NCBI GenBank assembly: GCA_030015575.1
Contig: JASDDO010000001.1
Location: 326,463,595 to 326,527,594 of the forward strand
DNA length: 64,000 bases
Reading direction: 5' to 3'
From: Agapanthus africanus
Taxonomy: Eukaryota > Streptophyta > Magnoliopsida > Asparagales > Amaryllidaceae
The notes beneath the pieces were generated by a model. The model saw only the letters and a program-made list of their open reading frames with translations, was not told the origin of the DNA and did not search any database. Made by a program: the position numbers and the translations under genes. The first letter of the stretch is position 1. Each line of letters opens with the position of its first letter. Shown here in pieces: positions 11,346-22,431 of the stretch.

Positions 11346-12436
11346 ACGCGCTAATTCGTTTCATATTATAGTTTGAATTGAAAGAATTATTCCATTGTTA
11401 TTTTGAGATCAAAATTCGTGCAAACCCTAAACGATTTGTTGTGGTTCATTGCAAGGAAATCTGGAGCTGTTTGGAAATTGAAGAAATTTTTTGGAAAATA
11501 CCAGAGAACAGAGGCAGTCTAGAGAAGCTCCCTGGAAAATTTTGGTGCAGTGTTCCCATTGTTCGACCGCGGAAGCGCGGCATTTGAAGCCTATTGCGGC
11601 GGAAACGCGGCAAGATTGGGGGGGTCTCTGTGCAATTTTTTCTTCAGGTGACTTCTTACCTTCTCCTCTCTCCTCTTTTTAGCTCCAACTAACAATTTTC
11701 TGCAGGTTTCTTTGCAAATAATCGCAGCGCCGCAAAAAGCAAATTAAATTTGTGCGTGATTTTGTTTCTTGGTTGTTTGCATTCTAAATACGGAAATTAA
11801 GGGGCACGGCCAAATCCAAATTAGGTGGGTATTTCATTACCCTTCCTAGGCCCCGAAAATCACAAAACTTGCATCCGCATTGACCCACGTTAACTAAAAA
11901 ATATCTAGAGATGACTCTAAGGACCGTCGCACTCAATTAGGACAAGAGAAGGCCGTGGGTAATTCATTGCTTATCCGCGTTTTCTTATGGTGTCTAAGGC
12001 GAGTGTGTCTAAGGCTAGTGGTTTTTAATTAGGCCCACTACTTACGTAGTGGAGTACCTTCCCACTTACCTGGCACTTATCCGGCCACAGGGGGACAAAG
12101 AGGCAGTGGAGGATTCTATCCTGCGACTTGTCTTTTGGCAGTTAGGAGCGGTCTAGAGCCGGACCTAGGTGACCTCTAGATTCTAGGGTTTTTGTTGTTG
12201 CATTTGTTTTGTCGCATCATTTTTTTCAAAAAATCCGTCCCTTTTTCAAAGCAAACACCGCATTCATTCATTACCCCTAATTATAAGTCAACGCTGCCAC
12301 TTGTACTAACCCTTTTTAGTACAAGATAGGCTGGACACGGGATTCTAGTGCCCGTTTAGTCCGCGTACCCTTTATCGACTCCGAAGCCGATATTTCTCCA
12401 TTTACCTTTCCTTTACCCACTACCATACCCAAACCG
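11346..12436 (+). other. Gypsy-1 untranslated leader
   Basis: About 1.1 kb between PBS and gag, with no conserved open frame. It is homologous in patches to the Gypsy-2 leader (26065-27119), for example around AAGGGGCACGGCCAA against AAGGGGCTTGAACACCAA. It holds a degenerate pair of GC palindromes: ACCGCGGAAGCGCGGC (11566-11581) and GCGGCGGAAACGCGGC (11596-11611), centres 30 bp apart, about 220 bp after the PBS. Confidence 0.75.
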
Positions 12437-13135
12437 ATGGATCCGAATCCATCAAACTTCTTTAACCCTAATCGGCCGCCGTCCGTTGGTGCGCAGAATC
12501 CACCCCGCATCTCTCTCCAGGAGAGGTGCTACCCTATTCGAGGTCCTCTTTCAACCTGCTTATCCACACCACCAGCCAACGGGGATAACTTTGAGATTAA
12601 GCCCCAGTATATCAATCTTTTACCCAAATTCCACGGACTCGAGACTGAGGACGCTTATGTTTTCATTACCAAATTTGAAAACGTATGCGCAATGATGGGT
12701 ACGTCACAACTTTCAGTGGATGCGATGAGTCTACGACTTCTTCCATTTACATTGTGCGATATAGCCGAGAAGTGGCTATATAACACTACCGCACACTCTA
12801 TCACGAATTGGGAAGAATTCGTCGCTGTATTCCTTAAGAAATTTTACCCAATACAAAAGACAGCTCGAATCCATAGCGAACTGAATCAATTTGCCCAGCT
12901 CCATACAGAACCATTTTCAAAATGCTTTGAACGTTTCAAGGATCTATTGGTTCAGTGTCCTCATCACGGTATCCCGAGATGGGAGCTTTGCCGAATCATT
13001 TATGAGGGCATTAACCCAAACACTAAACAGAGCCTTGAAAACATGTGTCAAGGTACTTTTATGACTAAGGATGATGGGGAAGCTTGGAAGTATTTAGAAG
13101 AGTTCGCTGAAAAATCACTACAGTGGGAGAGTTGA
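12437..13135 (+). pseudogene. gag: Gypsy-1 gag, capsid region
   Basis: Structural Gag protein that would form the particle and bind element RNA. From the ATG at 12437 the frame encodes 232 residues to a TGA at 13133, after which the same frame continues. The text NGDNFEIKPQYINLLPKFHGLE, WLYNTTAHSITNWEEF and FLKKFYP...FERFKDLLVQCPHHGI is that of the plant retrotransposon Gag family of Athila/Tat elements. The N-terminus (MDPNPSNFFNPNRPPS) is Pro/Asn rich. The TGA interrupts Gag before its linker and C-terminal part. No other lesion is seen in this segment. Confidence 0.93.
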
Positions 13136-13890
13136 ACCCAACCATTGAATAGGGGTGGCGTACACCAAATAGATGTGTCCATAGGTGTTCGAGCTGAAAT
13201 GGCAGCAATGCAAAAGAAGCTCGACGCTATGGAACATAAATTTGCAGCAGCCTCCCTAAACCCAATGTCGCTCCCCAAAACTGTTTTTGGGTGCTGTTCT
13301 GATCCGTCTCATTTAACGGAAGAATGTCCATTAAACTCTGCGTTTCAAGGTCACGAGCATTCTAATGCCGCATTTCAAAGACATCGAAACGATCCATATT
13401 CTTCCACGTACAATCAGGGTTGGAGGAATCACCCGAATTTCGCTTGGAACCAAAACCAATCTCAAAACACAGTTCCAAACACGAATAATTTTCAAAGGGC
13501 TCTTCCTCCACCACAACAGCAATCCCTTCAACTCACTCAGCACCCCTATCAGTCACAAAACTTCCAAAATCAGGTCAACACTCCTACACAGTCTAATCCT
13601 ATGACCTGTTCTGACGAATTCTCTCAATTCACTCAAACCATGAAATCACTTTTGTCAAATTTCATAGAGGTTTCGGCTGAGATTAGATCTTTCGTCGGTG
13701 AGATAAAGAAAAACTCAGCGTCCCAAGCTGAGATTATCAGAACGATGGAAGCCGAAATCGCACGACTTAAAGCCGAAATGAGTGCGAGAGAAAAAGGGAA
13801 ACTTCCCTCTCAACCCCTACAGAATCCTGGGCATTACAATCTAAATGCTGTCACAACGTTGAGATCGGGAAGAGTGCTGAACAATCATGT
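13136..13890 (+). pseudogene. gag: Gypsy-1 gag C-terminal part
   Basis: Continuation of Gag in the same frame after the TGA. It has a short coiled-coil-like stretch (AEMAAMQKKLDAMEHKF), a Cys/His segment (CCSDPSHLTEECP) in the place of the usual zinc knuckle, a Gln/Asn/Pro-rich linker (NQNQSQNTVPNTNNFQ, PPPQQQSLQ) and a second helical stretch (SQAEIIRTMEAEIARLKAEM). NLNAVTTLRSGRVL, near the end, is the conserved motif before the protease in Athila/Tat polyproteins. At about 13885-13900 the frame shifts by one base, and the protease continues in a different frame. Confidence 0.88.
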
Positions 13891-15225
13891 TGGGAAGGTA
13901 TTGATGATACTGAAAATCATATCAACACCCCGGCTGAGACCTTTCCACACACACACACTTCTCCGTCTGATCCTTCTTCTTCTACCACACCATCTTCTCG
14001 CGAGCCTATTCTCCATTTCCCACTAGGCTCGACACCTCAGTATAGCCCTTCTAGTTCTCCACAGACAGTCCCCACAACTCTTTTGGGACCTCGTCTACCC
14101 CCTCTTCCTTCTCCTGTGATGGACCTTGCGCTTATTGCGAAAGCTCCTTACCCGAACCGGTTAAGGGGTAATAGAACGAGTCCTCATATGGAGAAAATAA
14201 TAGAAATGTTCAAACAGGTTAACATCAATATCCCTCTCCTAGATATGATTCAGAAAGTCCCCGCTTATGCGAAAATTCTTAAGGACTTGTGCACTAGGAA
14301 GAGGAAGACTCAAGTGCCGAAGAAGGTCTTTATGGCTAATAATATTAGCACTGCTTTTATTCCCCAGCTACCAAAGAAACGAAAGGACCCAGGATGTCCT
14401 ACAATATCGATTTCTATTGGGGGTAAAAACATAAATCGTGCTCTTTTAGACCTTGGCGCAAGTGTTAACCTCCTTCCATATTCTTTCTATGAGCAATTAG
14501 GGATTGGAGAGTTGAAACCTGCTCACTGCACTCTCCAAATGGCAGACCGTTCAATCACCAAACCAAGGGGTGAATTAGAGGATGTGTTAATAAAGGTCGG
14601 GGAATTTGTTTTCCTTGTAGACTTCATTTTACTGGACACACAGCCTGTAGCAAACCCTCGGGGCCAAATTCCGGTGATTCTGGGTCGTCCTTTCCTTGCC
14701 ACTTCCAACGCTGTTATAAACTGTAGAAATGGTTCAATGAACTTATCATTTGGAAATATGACCATTGAACTAAACATCTACAAAGTTGGAAGTCAGCCAT
14801 CAGAACCCTCTGCTCATATTTTAGATGTGTGCTCTGTCCATGAGATCGCTCCCGATAGTTGTGGAGCTGAGGAACTTTGCTTTACTGATCTCGACGACAT
14901 TACCACATCTTTGTTAGATCTTACACGTGATCTTAGTGAGGACACTTTTGCTACACTTGAGTCCTGCACTCCTGACTTTACTCCACCCGAGTCTGTATCT
15001 TTCACAGGCTCTGAGCTTCTTTGTAATTCCAAAAATCACTCGATGATCCTACCTTCTATTATTTCTCCGCCTGAATTAGATCTCAAAATTTTACCTTCTC
15101 ATCTTAAATATGCATATTTAGGTGAGAATGAGTCCTTACCGGTTATAATATCCGCTTCTCTTGCATCAAAGCAAGAGAATGCACTTTTATCGGTATTGAG
15201 ATCTAACAAAGAGGCGTTTGGTTAG
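13891..15225 (+). pseudogene. pol: Gypsy-1 protease and linker to RT
   Basis: Aspartic protease that would cut the polyprotein. After the frameshift the frame is open through a Ser/Pro-rich stretch and MDLALIAKAPYPNRL. The block KVPAYAKILKDLCTRKRK is typical of the clade. Active site: ALLDLGASVNLLP (Asp-Leu-Gly, an Athila-like variant of DTG), then the ILGRPFLATSNAVIN flap-side block. About 130 residues of acidic linker follow, ending in YAYLGENESLPVIISASL, the conserved pre-RT motif. A TAG at 15223 stands where relatives have Trp (AFGW), which suggests a TGG-to-TAG change. Confidence 0.92.
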
Positions 15226-16782
15226 AGTATGGCGGACATCAAAGGGATTAGTCCCTTGATAGTTGAACATCATATACATGTGATGGATGATAACAGACCG
15301 ACCCGAGAACCACAGAGACGGTTGAATCCCGTCATGAAGGAAGCGGTTATGAAAGAGATCGTCAAATGCTTAGATAATGGTATTATATACCCTATCTCCG
15401 ATAGCCAGTGGGTGAGTCCTATACATGTCGTTCCTAAGAAATCCGGCATCACTGTTATAACCAATGAGGCAAATGAGTTGATTCAGACACGCGTCCAAAC
15501 TGTGTGGCGTGTATGTATTGATTATAGAAAACTCAATGCTGCCACGAGGAAAGACCACTTTCCTCTACCATTCATTGATCAGATGCTGGAACGCTTAGCG
15601 GGACGAGAGTATTATTGTTTTATGGACGGATACTCAGGCTATAATCAGGTCCCCATCGCCAAAAAGGATCAAGATAAAACCACTTTTACTTGTCCTTTTG
15701 GTACCTTTGCTTACAGTCGCATGCCCTTTGGGTTATGCAATGCTCCCGCTACCTTTCAGCGGTGTATGATGGGGATATTCTCTGATATGGTAGAGAATTT
15801 TCTGGAGATCTTTATGGACGATTTCTCGATTTTTGGAGACTCTTTTTCTGATTGCCTAGCGAATCTTGACGCTGTTCTTACTCGTTGCAAAGAGAAGAAC
15901 TTGACATTGAACTGGGAAAAATGCCATTTTATGGTCTAAGAAGGAATTGTACTTGGACATGTCATTTCACAGAAAGGCATTGAGGTTGACAGAGCTAAGA
16001 AAGATGTCATTCAAAACCTCCCTCATCCCAAAAGCGTCAATGATATTCGATCTTTCCTTGGCCATGCGGGCTTTTATAGGAGATTCATTAAGGACTTTAG
16101 CAAAATTGCTAGACCTTTAACTCTTCTCCTGGCCAAGGATACGACCTTCCATTTTGACTCAGACTGCGTGACAGCTTTCGACTCACTTAAACACTCACTC
16201 ACTTCAGCCCCCGTGTTATCATCACCAAACTGGGACTACCCCTTTGAGCTGATGTGTGATGCATCTGATTTTGCAGTATGTGCAGTCTTAGGACAGCACA
16301 TCGAAAAGATGCCACACGTGATATACTATGCAAGTAAGACCCTGAATGATGCGCAAATTAATTATACAACCACAGAAAAAGAACTCTTAGCGGTTGTATT
16401 TGCATTAGAAAAATTCAGGCCTTACTTAATTGGCTCTCCTAGAGGTGTGTATACTGACCATTCTGCTTTAAAATATCTTCTGGCGAAGAAAGATGCAAAA
16501 GGTCGACTAATACGTTGGATCCTTCTGTTACAAGAATTCGATCTTGTTATCAAAGATAAAAAAGGATGTGAAAACGTAGTAGCTGACCATCTTTCACGCA
16601 TCTCTTCTTCCCCTATGACCCTGCCGATCAATGATTCATTCCCTGACGAACAACTCTTGAGCATATCCGCTGAACCATGGTTCAGGGATATTGTGAACTA
16701 TCTTGTCACGGGACTTATACCGAGCGATTGGTCAAAACAGGACAACCACCGTTTTCCAAGTAAAACACTTTTACTGGGATGA
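15226..16782 (+). pseudogene. pol: Gypsy-1 reverse transcriptase and RNase H
   Basis: RT in frame with the protease: GISPLIVEHHIHVMDD, RRLNPVMKEAVMKEI, WRVCIDYRKLNAATRKDHFPLPFIDQMLERLAG, DGYSGYNQVPIAKKDQDKTTF, SRMPFGLCNAPATFQRCMM and the catalytic FMDDFS. A TAA at 15937 interrupts FMV(stop)[10 protein letters not shown]; the frame continues through the connection ([19 protein letters not shown]). RNase H follows with [45 protein letters not shown] and [11 protein letters not shown]. Near 16755 a one-base shift moves the integrase into another frame, so the stop at 16780-16782 is an artefact of the shift. Text closely follows the Athila/Tat consensus. Confidence 0.93.
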
Positions 16783-17962
16783 TCCCTACTTGTTTAAATA
16801 TTGTCTTGATCAGATCATTCGCCGGTGTGTCCCGAATGAAGAGTTCAAGAGTGTTCTTTCATTTTGTCATGATTAGGCCTGTGGGGGTCGCTTTGGTCCT
16901 AGAAAGACAGCGGAGAAGGTATTGCAATGTGGATTTTATTGGCCGACCTTATTCAAGGACGCATTTGAGCATTGCAAAACCTGTACACAATGTCAGTACA
17001 CGGGTAGAATATCCCAGAGGAATGAAATGCCTCAGCAACCCATTCTGGTTGTTGAAATATTCGATGTTTGGGGCATTGATTTTATGGGTCCTTTTCCCAA
17101 CTCCTTTGGGAATCTGTAAATACTGCTGGCGGTTGATTATGTCTCAAAGTGGGTAGAATTCATTCCATGTCGCACTAATGACAAGAAAGTTGTCATTAAG
17201 TTCTTAAAAGAGAATATCTTTTCGCAATTTGGACACCCACGCGCTATCATTAGCGATAATGGGACACATTTCTGCAACAGGTCTTTCGAGACTCTGATGC
17301 CAAAATACGCAATCAACCACCGACTTTCTACACCCTATCATCCCCAAACAAGCGGGCAGGCTGAAATTTCGAATAGACAAATCAAACTTATCCTGGAAAA
17401 AACTATTGCTAAAAATAGAAAAGACTGGTTGACCAAACTGACGGATGCTCTTTGGGCATTCCGAACTGCATTTAAAACCGACCTAGGGATGTCTCCATAT
17501 AGGATAGTGTTTGGGAAAGCATGTCATTTACCAGTCGAGATAGAGCATAAAGCATTGTGGGCTATTAAAGAAATAAATTTTTATCTGAACCTTGCTTGCA
17601 ACTTTCGGAAGCTGCAACTTAATGAGCTAAGCGAACTCCGTGATGAAGCTTATGATAATGTTGTAATCACAAAGAATAGGACTAAGGTTTTTCACGATAA
17701 AATCATTTTGAGGAAAACATTTTCACCTAGTCAACAAGTCCTTCTTTATGATTCACGATTACACCTTCACGCGGGTAAGCTCTGATCTCGATGGAAGGGA
17801 CCTTTTGTTGTGCGGTCTGTATACCCGCACGGGGCAGTAGAAGTAGAAAATGTTAAAAATGGCACCTTTTTCAAAGTAAATGGACATAGACTTAAGACGT
17901 ATTTTTCCACTGACCCCATGGAGGAGCTCTTGTTCTTACAAGAGCCAGTTTATTTGGATTAA
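16756..17962 (+). pseudogene. pol: Gypsy-1 integrase
   Basis: Integrase in the frame after the shift near 16755. Zinc-binding region: CHD, then [40 protein letters not shown]. Catalytic residues: Asp in [12 protein letters not shown], Asp in [16 protein letters not shown], Glu in [15 protein letters not shown]-terminal part: [39 protein letters not shown], then SRWKGPFVVRSVYPHGAVEV, ending at the TAA at 17960. Three internal stops: TAG 16874, TAA 17117, TGA 17783. No chromodomain follows, as expected for Athila/Tat elements. It would insert the DNA copy, but it is inactive here. Confidence 0.93.
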
Positions 17963-19413
17963 AATTCCTCCGTCTCACCTTCATATCCAGTATATTATTG
18001 CATCATCTTTTTGAATGAAGGTGAGTGAAAAGAGTAAGTTTGGGGGAAGTTCTTCACTTATATATTTTGCCCCCACTAATAATTCCCCCCTGGCTTACAA
18101 GTTTGTAGGTATAGCGATTGGCAACAGTGAGGACACTGTTGAAAACAAGTTTGGGGGAGGTTTGTGCTTATTTTCGCATCATTTGCATATCATCTGCATA
18201 AGCACAAAACATTTCTTTAAAAATCTATAAAAATTGAAGAAAAAAATTCCAAAACCCATAAAAATTTAAAAAAATTTCAACTATAAAAATAATTTTAATA
18301 TTTACACCTTTTTGTATATAAATAAGATAATGAAAGTTTAGATAGTGAAAAATTACATCTATGAGATTAGAAGAATTTAAGAAAACTAAGAAAATTAGAA
18401 GTTTTCTTATACGAACTAGTAATAAGTAGTTATGAGCCGTTGTCCCAAGGGTTAGTAAGATGAAGGACGTCACTAATCTGAGGATAAAAATAAGTCTGAA
18501 AAATTGTTTCTATTCTGGAAGCCAAACATTTTGAACGTTGCTACCCTGCTATTCGCACTTATACACGTCTTAAAGCATGGGATAGTAGAGGATACCTTGA
18601 AATGCTCGTCTTAAAGCCGATGTATGAAGGAAAGAAAAAGAAAAAAGAAAAGTGAATAAAAAAAAATAAAGTGGTGAGAAAAATGGACACTGGTTTTGTT
18701 ATCGCCAAAGGCAATAAAAAAATATATACCGAGGGTGCTTCTTCACCTAGTGCCCTAAGGCCAACTGGTCTGGGAGTCACTGCTATACCCGAGGTGGTGC
18801 AAGACGAGGAAAATACACCAAATAAGCAAGCACATGAGTAATCGGTCGGTTAGTAGCTCAAGAAGTATTAACGGTCGCATGAAAGTGTGTAAGCAATCTC
18901 ATCTTAATATTCATTAATTAAAAAGTACTGAGGCTGATGGGCAAGAGTATGATAGCTTGAATTGAATTCTCCGGGTGTAGGGATGTCTTTACACACACGC
19001 AGGGTTATATGATCGATGTTTGGAAGAAAGATAGGAATGAAAAATAAAACGATGTTTTGTTGAGCGAGGACGTGATTTCTGACATCTTTTCATGACCATT
19101 AAGATAGGGCTCATGACAACCGAAAAACTAGCTTAGTTGGAAACCCTAATATTCAAAGCTTTTCTTCTACGATTCTTTTCTTTAAATGTAATTTTCATGA
19201 TCTTTCTTTTATTATTGGATTTTGTGGGTGCAATCCGCTGAAAACCCTCAGGAGACAACACTCCTCCTACTAGGGACACCTAGAGGTTTAAAGGCTTGTT
19301 GCACGTACTCAGTGCAATCGTGTTGCCTACGAAAGTGTGCTAGTTAGTTTTTCTCTTTCTTTATTTTATCCTTCTCTTTTTAATAAAACAGTTCGCTCGA
19401 GACGATCAAAATT
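17963..19413 (+). other. Gypsy-1 3' noncoding region
   Basis: About 1.45 kb between integrase and PPT. There is no env-like frame. It contains two early copies of AGTTTGGGGGAA (near 18035 and 18145), the second following an inverted repeat ACAGTGAGGACACTGT (18125-18140), then a long stretch conserved with Gypsy-2. Shared blocks include TCACCTAGTGCC, AACTGGT(C/T)TGGGAGTCACTGCT, CAAGAAGTATTAACGGTCGC and AGGAGACAACACTCCTCCTA. Conservation between an autonomous-type element and a pol-less one suggests RNA-level signals. Confidence 0.75.
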
Positions 19414-19428
19414 AAGTTTGGGGGAATT
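19414..19428 (+). promoter_or_regulatory. polypurine tract of Gypsy-1
   Basis: AAGTTTGGGGGAATT directly before TGATTAGTCG, the presumed start of the 3' LTR. It follows the CTCGAGACGATCAAAATT motif usually found here in the clade. Confidence 0.8.
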
Positions 19429-21374
19429 TGATTAGTCGAAAATATTGTATTTTTAACACGGCAATTTCCCTATCATTTGCATTCATTTAGAAGTGTACGG
19501 TATTCATATTTCACATATTAGCAAAACTGTCGAAAAATATCAGATTGCATGTGTTAGACTCTAAAACCGACACGATAAAGGAAATTGACTACATTTCATG
19601 GCATCGCATCATCCCTATATTGTGCAACACTTGTTTTGAGATCTATGCAGGAAAATCCAGAAGAAAGGCCAAAAGTTATACGGTACCGATCAAACATTAC
19701 GCCAACTCAAAGATTTGGAATCTGGTATTAATGTAAAGGGGATTCAGGAATTCAACATATCATATAAAGCCCCAAGTGTCAACCCAAGACCACTGCAAAG
19801 AGCCCAAGCCCCAAGGAGCCTATGTGGACGCGGAACCGCGGCCTAAGCCGCCTTGTGCCGCGGTTCCGCGGCGGCCTTGACAGATCATCACTCCAATTTT
19901 GCTGCAGAACTCCTAGCTCGGCTCCTACACTTCAAAAAGACACTCCAATTTCCATAAGACTCCAGAGACTTCTGCCAGATCAGCAAACCCTTGTTCCTAT
20001 ACTAAACTAAGCCTTGTATTCTAGAAACTTCTTAAACCCTAGCTTAAACCCTAAGCTAAGCCTAACAAACTCTTTCTAGAAGTCTTTCAACAAACTTTTG
20101 GAGCGAACTCAAAGACTTAGGGTTTGGGAGATCTATAAATAAGACCCTAGGCTCACTTGTAAAAGGAGATCTCTTATCTTGGACTTGATCCTGGACTAGC
20201 TCATTTAGCCAATTTAGATCCATTCACTCTCTTTCTTCATCTTCTTCTTCCACAAGTCTAGCGAGAGGACTTGTGTGAAACCCTAACCCTAATTCCAATC
20301 AAAAGCCAAGATCCCGAGTACCCATCAAGCAAGAAGCCTTGCAACCTCTTATGAGCCGAGCCGATCTTCAACAGAGCAAGTGGTCCAAGCCGATCCGCGA
20401 CTCACGGAGCCGAGCGACGCCAATTCAACAATTTAGTTCTTCCTCTTGTAGTTCTTGAGCGACTGTAATCAAATTGTTGAGATAAATAAAAGGTGATATT
20501 CTTTTATCTTGTTTTCTTTAAATTCTTGCATCATGATATCTTTTCAATTCTTGAATGCTTTCTGTGTGATGATGTTTGAGTAATACTCCGCTCGTCGAGG
20601 AGTCGAGAAGATCAATAGAATGATGATGTAATATATCTTAAATCGATTCTTGAATTCTACGAGTTTTGTAAACCCTAGCAAGTTCAAGAATCGACGACCC
20701 AATTCGTTGCGATGCTTTCTTGATAGATATCGCTCGAGATTGGGGAGTTACGATCGTTTCTTGAAATTGCTAGAGGTTAGAATGTGAATTATATCTACGA
20801 AAGAACAAGGGTTAAACGATGAAACCCTAGTTTCATCAAGAAAGCCCTAACTCTCGTCGATCATCATCGATCTAGTATCAATCCTTCGAAGGACAAGAAC
20901 ACGAAATCTTGAGATTACATTACGTCTATAGATCCGATCGATTCCTACGAGCCTCATTTAGATTCTTGACATTTTGGTTGGAAATATCATCAAAACACCG
21001 ATTCTTGATTTGTTTATCAGTTTCTTGATTCTTGATTAAACATCGTGACACTTGAATCAATCGATAAATTCTTGAATCATGTTTTCTTTTCCTTTCGATT
21101 AACTTTTCAATTCAAACAAATTAAATACAGAAACGAATCGCACAATCCCTGTGGACGATCCGCACTCGCTTACGATCTACAATCGACACCGTAATTGATT
21201 GCGGTCAAATATAATTCTTTGATTGTGAACTTTATTCAATATTACCGACACATAGAAACTTATTCGCTTATTTCGATTTACACAAATAAGAAATCATTAC
21301 AATCAAATGAAACCGTTATCGGGAATCATTTGAGTATTTGATTTGAAACGCATCCTAGAATTTTAATACAATCA
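19429..21374 (+). repeat. 3' LTR of Gypsy-1 (1946 bp)
   Basis: Starts TGATTAGTCGAAAATATTG after the PPT and ends ATACAATCA at 21374, directly followed by copia LTR sequence. It carries paired GC palindromes (19826-19843 and 19857-19876) and a TATA box (20134-20141). The start is inferred from the PPT position, because the 5' copy lacks this part. Confidence 0.85.
19826..19876. repeat. paired GC palindromes in Gypsy-1 3' LTR
   Basis: GGACGCGGAACCGCGGCC (19826-19843) and GCCGCGGTTCCGCGGCGGCC (19857-19876), centres about 32 bp apart. The second arm keeps CCGCGG where the 5' LTR copy has CCGTGG. Confidence 0.9.
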
Positions 21375-22111
21375 ACTCTATATCAGCCCTGGCTAGGGAC
21401 TTCCAGTTATAGCCAATCGAACACAGCACAACATCAACTCCCTATACCGGGAGAGACGAATCCCCTCCTATCGCTCATTGCCTCCATATGATTCGAGACT
21501 GTACCTAAAAGCCACCGTTTTGCATGCCCTTTTGGACGTGGTAAGGTGGAAATCAAAGCACAGTGGGATTCACACAAGACTCTTTGACGATCTCGGGTCT
21601 ACAGACTAACCTGTACTAGTGTCACCGGAGAACTGCCATCTGACGTGAGGTATAATACCATCTGGGAGTTGTCGGCGAGTCCATTCAGTGTACCCAGTCT
21701 CCACTGTGCACCCGTACACCATCCTTGATGTCAAACACCGATGGATATGGGATCATCCATCGCCCATCATATGGGTCAAGATGCGTATACGCTAGTCTAC
21801 TCTGGTGTATCGATGCCCAGTCTCGATATTCCCTCGACTAGGAACAGTTATAGGATGTACTCATCGACTACCATAACCACACTAGTATGATCTCATCATA
21901 GTCCCAGTAGTCGAGTACATATCCTAAGGGCTTTATCAACATGTGAGAGCAAGACAGTAAACTAATACAAGTCAACATGTTAAGTCAAAGTGAAACCAAA
22001 TAGCATACTATCATGTCGAGCAAGAAAGTCCTCTCTATATATATCCAAGCATCCACAATAATATATATCATATGTACAATAATGGCCTCTAGGGCATATA
22101 CATAACTAACA
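21375..22111 (-). repeat. copia LTR fragment (5' part), Copia-3 type
   Basis: Minus-strand copia LTR starting TGTTAGTTATGTATATGCCC at 22111 and running left to 21375, where Gypsy-1 begins. Shared variants, such as GGAACAGTT(A/T)TAGGATGTACTC, CTTCCAGTTA and CAGCACAACATC, make it closer to the Copia-3 LTR at 22432-24607 than to Copia-2. Its start abuts copia leader sequence directly, with no PPT between. It may be the 5' LTR of another element inserted into the Copia-3 leader, or the Copia-3 3' LTR joined to the leader by an internal deletion. Confidence 0.82.
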
Positions 22112-22418
22112 AAAATTTCCTAGAAGCATGTAGTAATAGCATTGGATATTACCTACAAATACGTGTCCCTAATACCCAAGTACGGCCGCGGAACCGCCGC
22201 GCAAAGCATGTTACTGCCGCGGTTCCACGGCGACTTAAGGGAGTTAGGGGTTCGTATTTCACAGTAAACCTTTGAATTCCCTGCTTAATTTTCTGAGTAT
22301 TTTTAATACGGAAAAATCCAAATTTTTAGAAAATTTCCAGACAGGGGGTCAAAATCGACGTTTCGGGGTTCGATCGGACTTTTAACTTCTTATACACGTC
22401 GCCTAATGCTCTACCTAG
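22112..22418 (-). other. Copia-3 leader fragment
   Basis: PBS-proximal 307 bp of a copia leader on the minus strand, matching 5100-5377 of Copia-1. It includes paired GC palindromes: GGCCGCGGAACCGCCGCG (22184-22201) and GCCGCGGTTCCACGGCG (22216-22232), centres about 31 bp apart, 187 bp from the PBS. The rest of the leader and all of pol are absent here. Confidence 0.85.
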
Positions 22419-22430
22419 GCTCTGATACCA
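22419..22430 (-). promoter_or_regulatory. primer binding site of Copia-3
   Basis: TGGTATCAGAGC on the minus strand, one base from the LTR end at 22432 (which ends CCTACA). Complementary to initiator Met tRNA. Confidence 0.92.
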
Positions 22431-22431
22431 C

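Larger units (their letters stand above)
9709..21374 (+). mobile_element. Gypsy-1, Athila/Tat-type Ty3/gypsy element
   Basis: Plus-strand Ty3/gypsy element of 11.7 kb with 5' LTR (9709-11323, truncated), Asp-tRNA-like PBS (11326), leader, gag, protease, RT, RNase H, integrase, a 1.5-kb 3' noncoding region, PPT (about 19414) and 3' LTR (19429-21374). The order RT-RNase H-integrase is the gypsy order. The RT text (RRLNP, WRVCIDYRKLNAATRKDHFPL, FMDDFS, WEKCHFMV) and the DLGAS protease are typical of the Athila/Tat clade. Coding is broken by six in-frame stops and two frameshifts. By eye the shared LTR part differs by a few per cent. The first 333 bp of the LTR are absent from the 5' copy, and no target duplication can be found. 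Confidence 0.93.

Noticed and set aside
11378-11682. Short frames in the Gypsy-1 leader as an extra gene before gag
   Set aside because: No counterpart in the Gypsy-2 leader and no domain; they overlap the GC palindromes, whose base composition lowers stop frequency.
17963-19413. Possible env-like gene downstream of Gypsy-1 integrase
   Set aside because: Some Athila elements have one, but here there is no open frame above about 80 codons and no membrane segment; conservation with Gypsy-2 is at the nucleotide level only.
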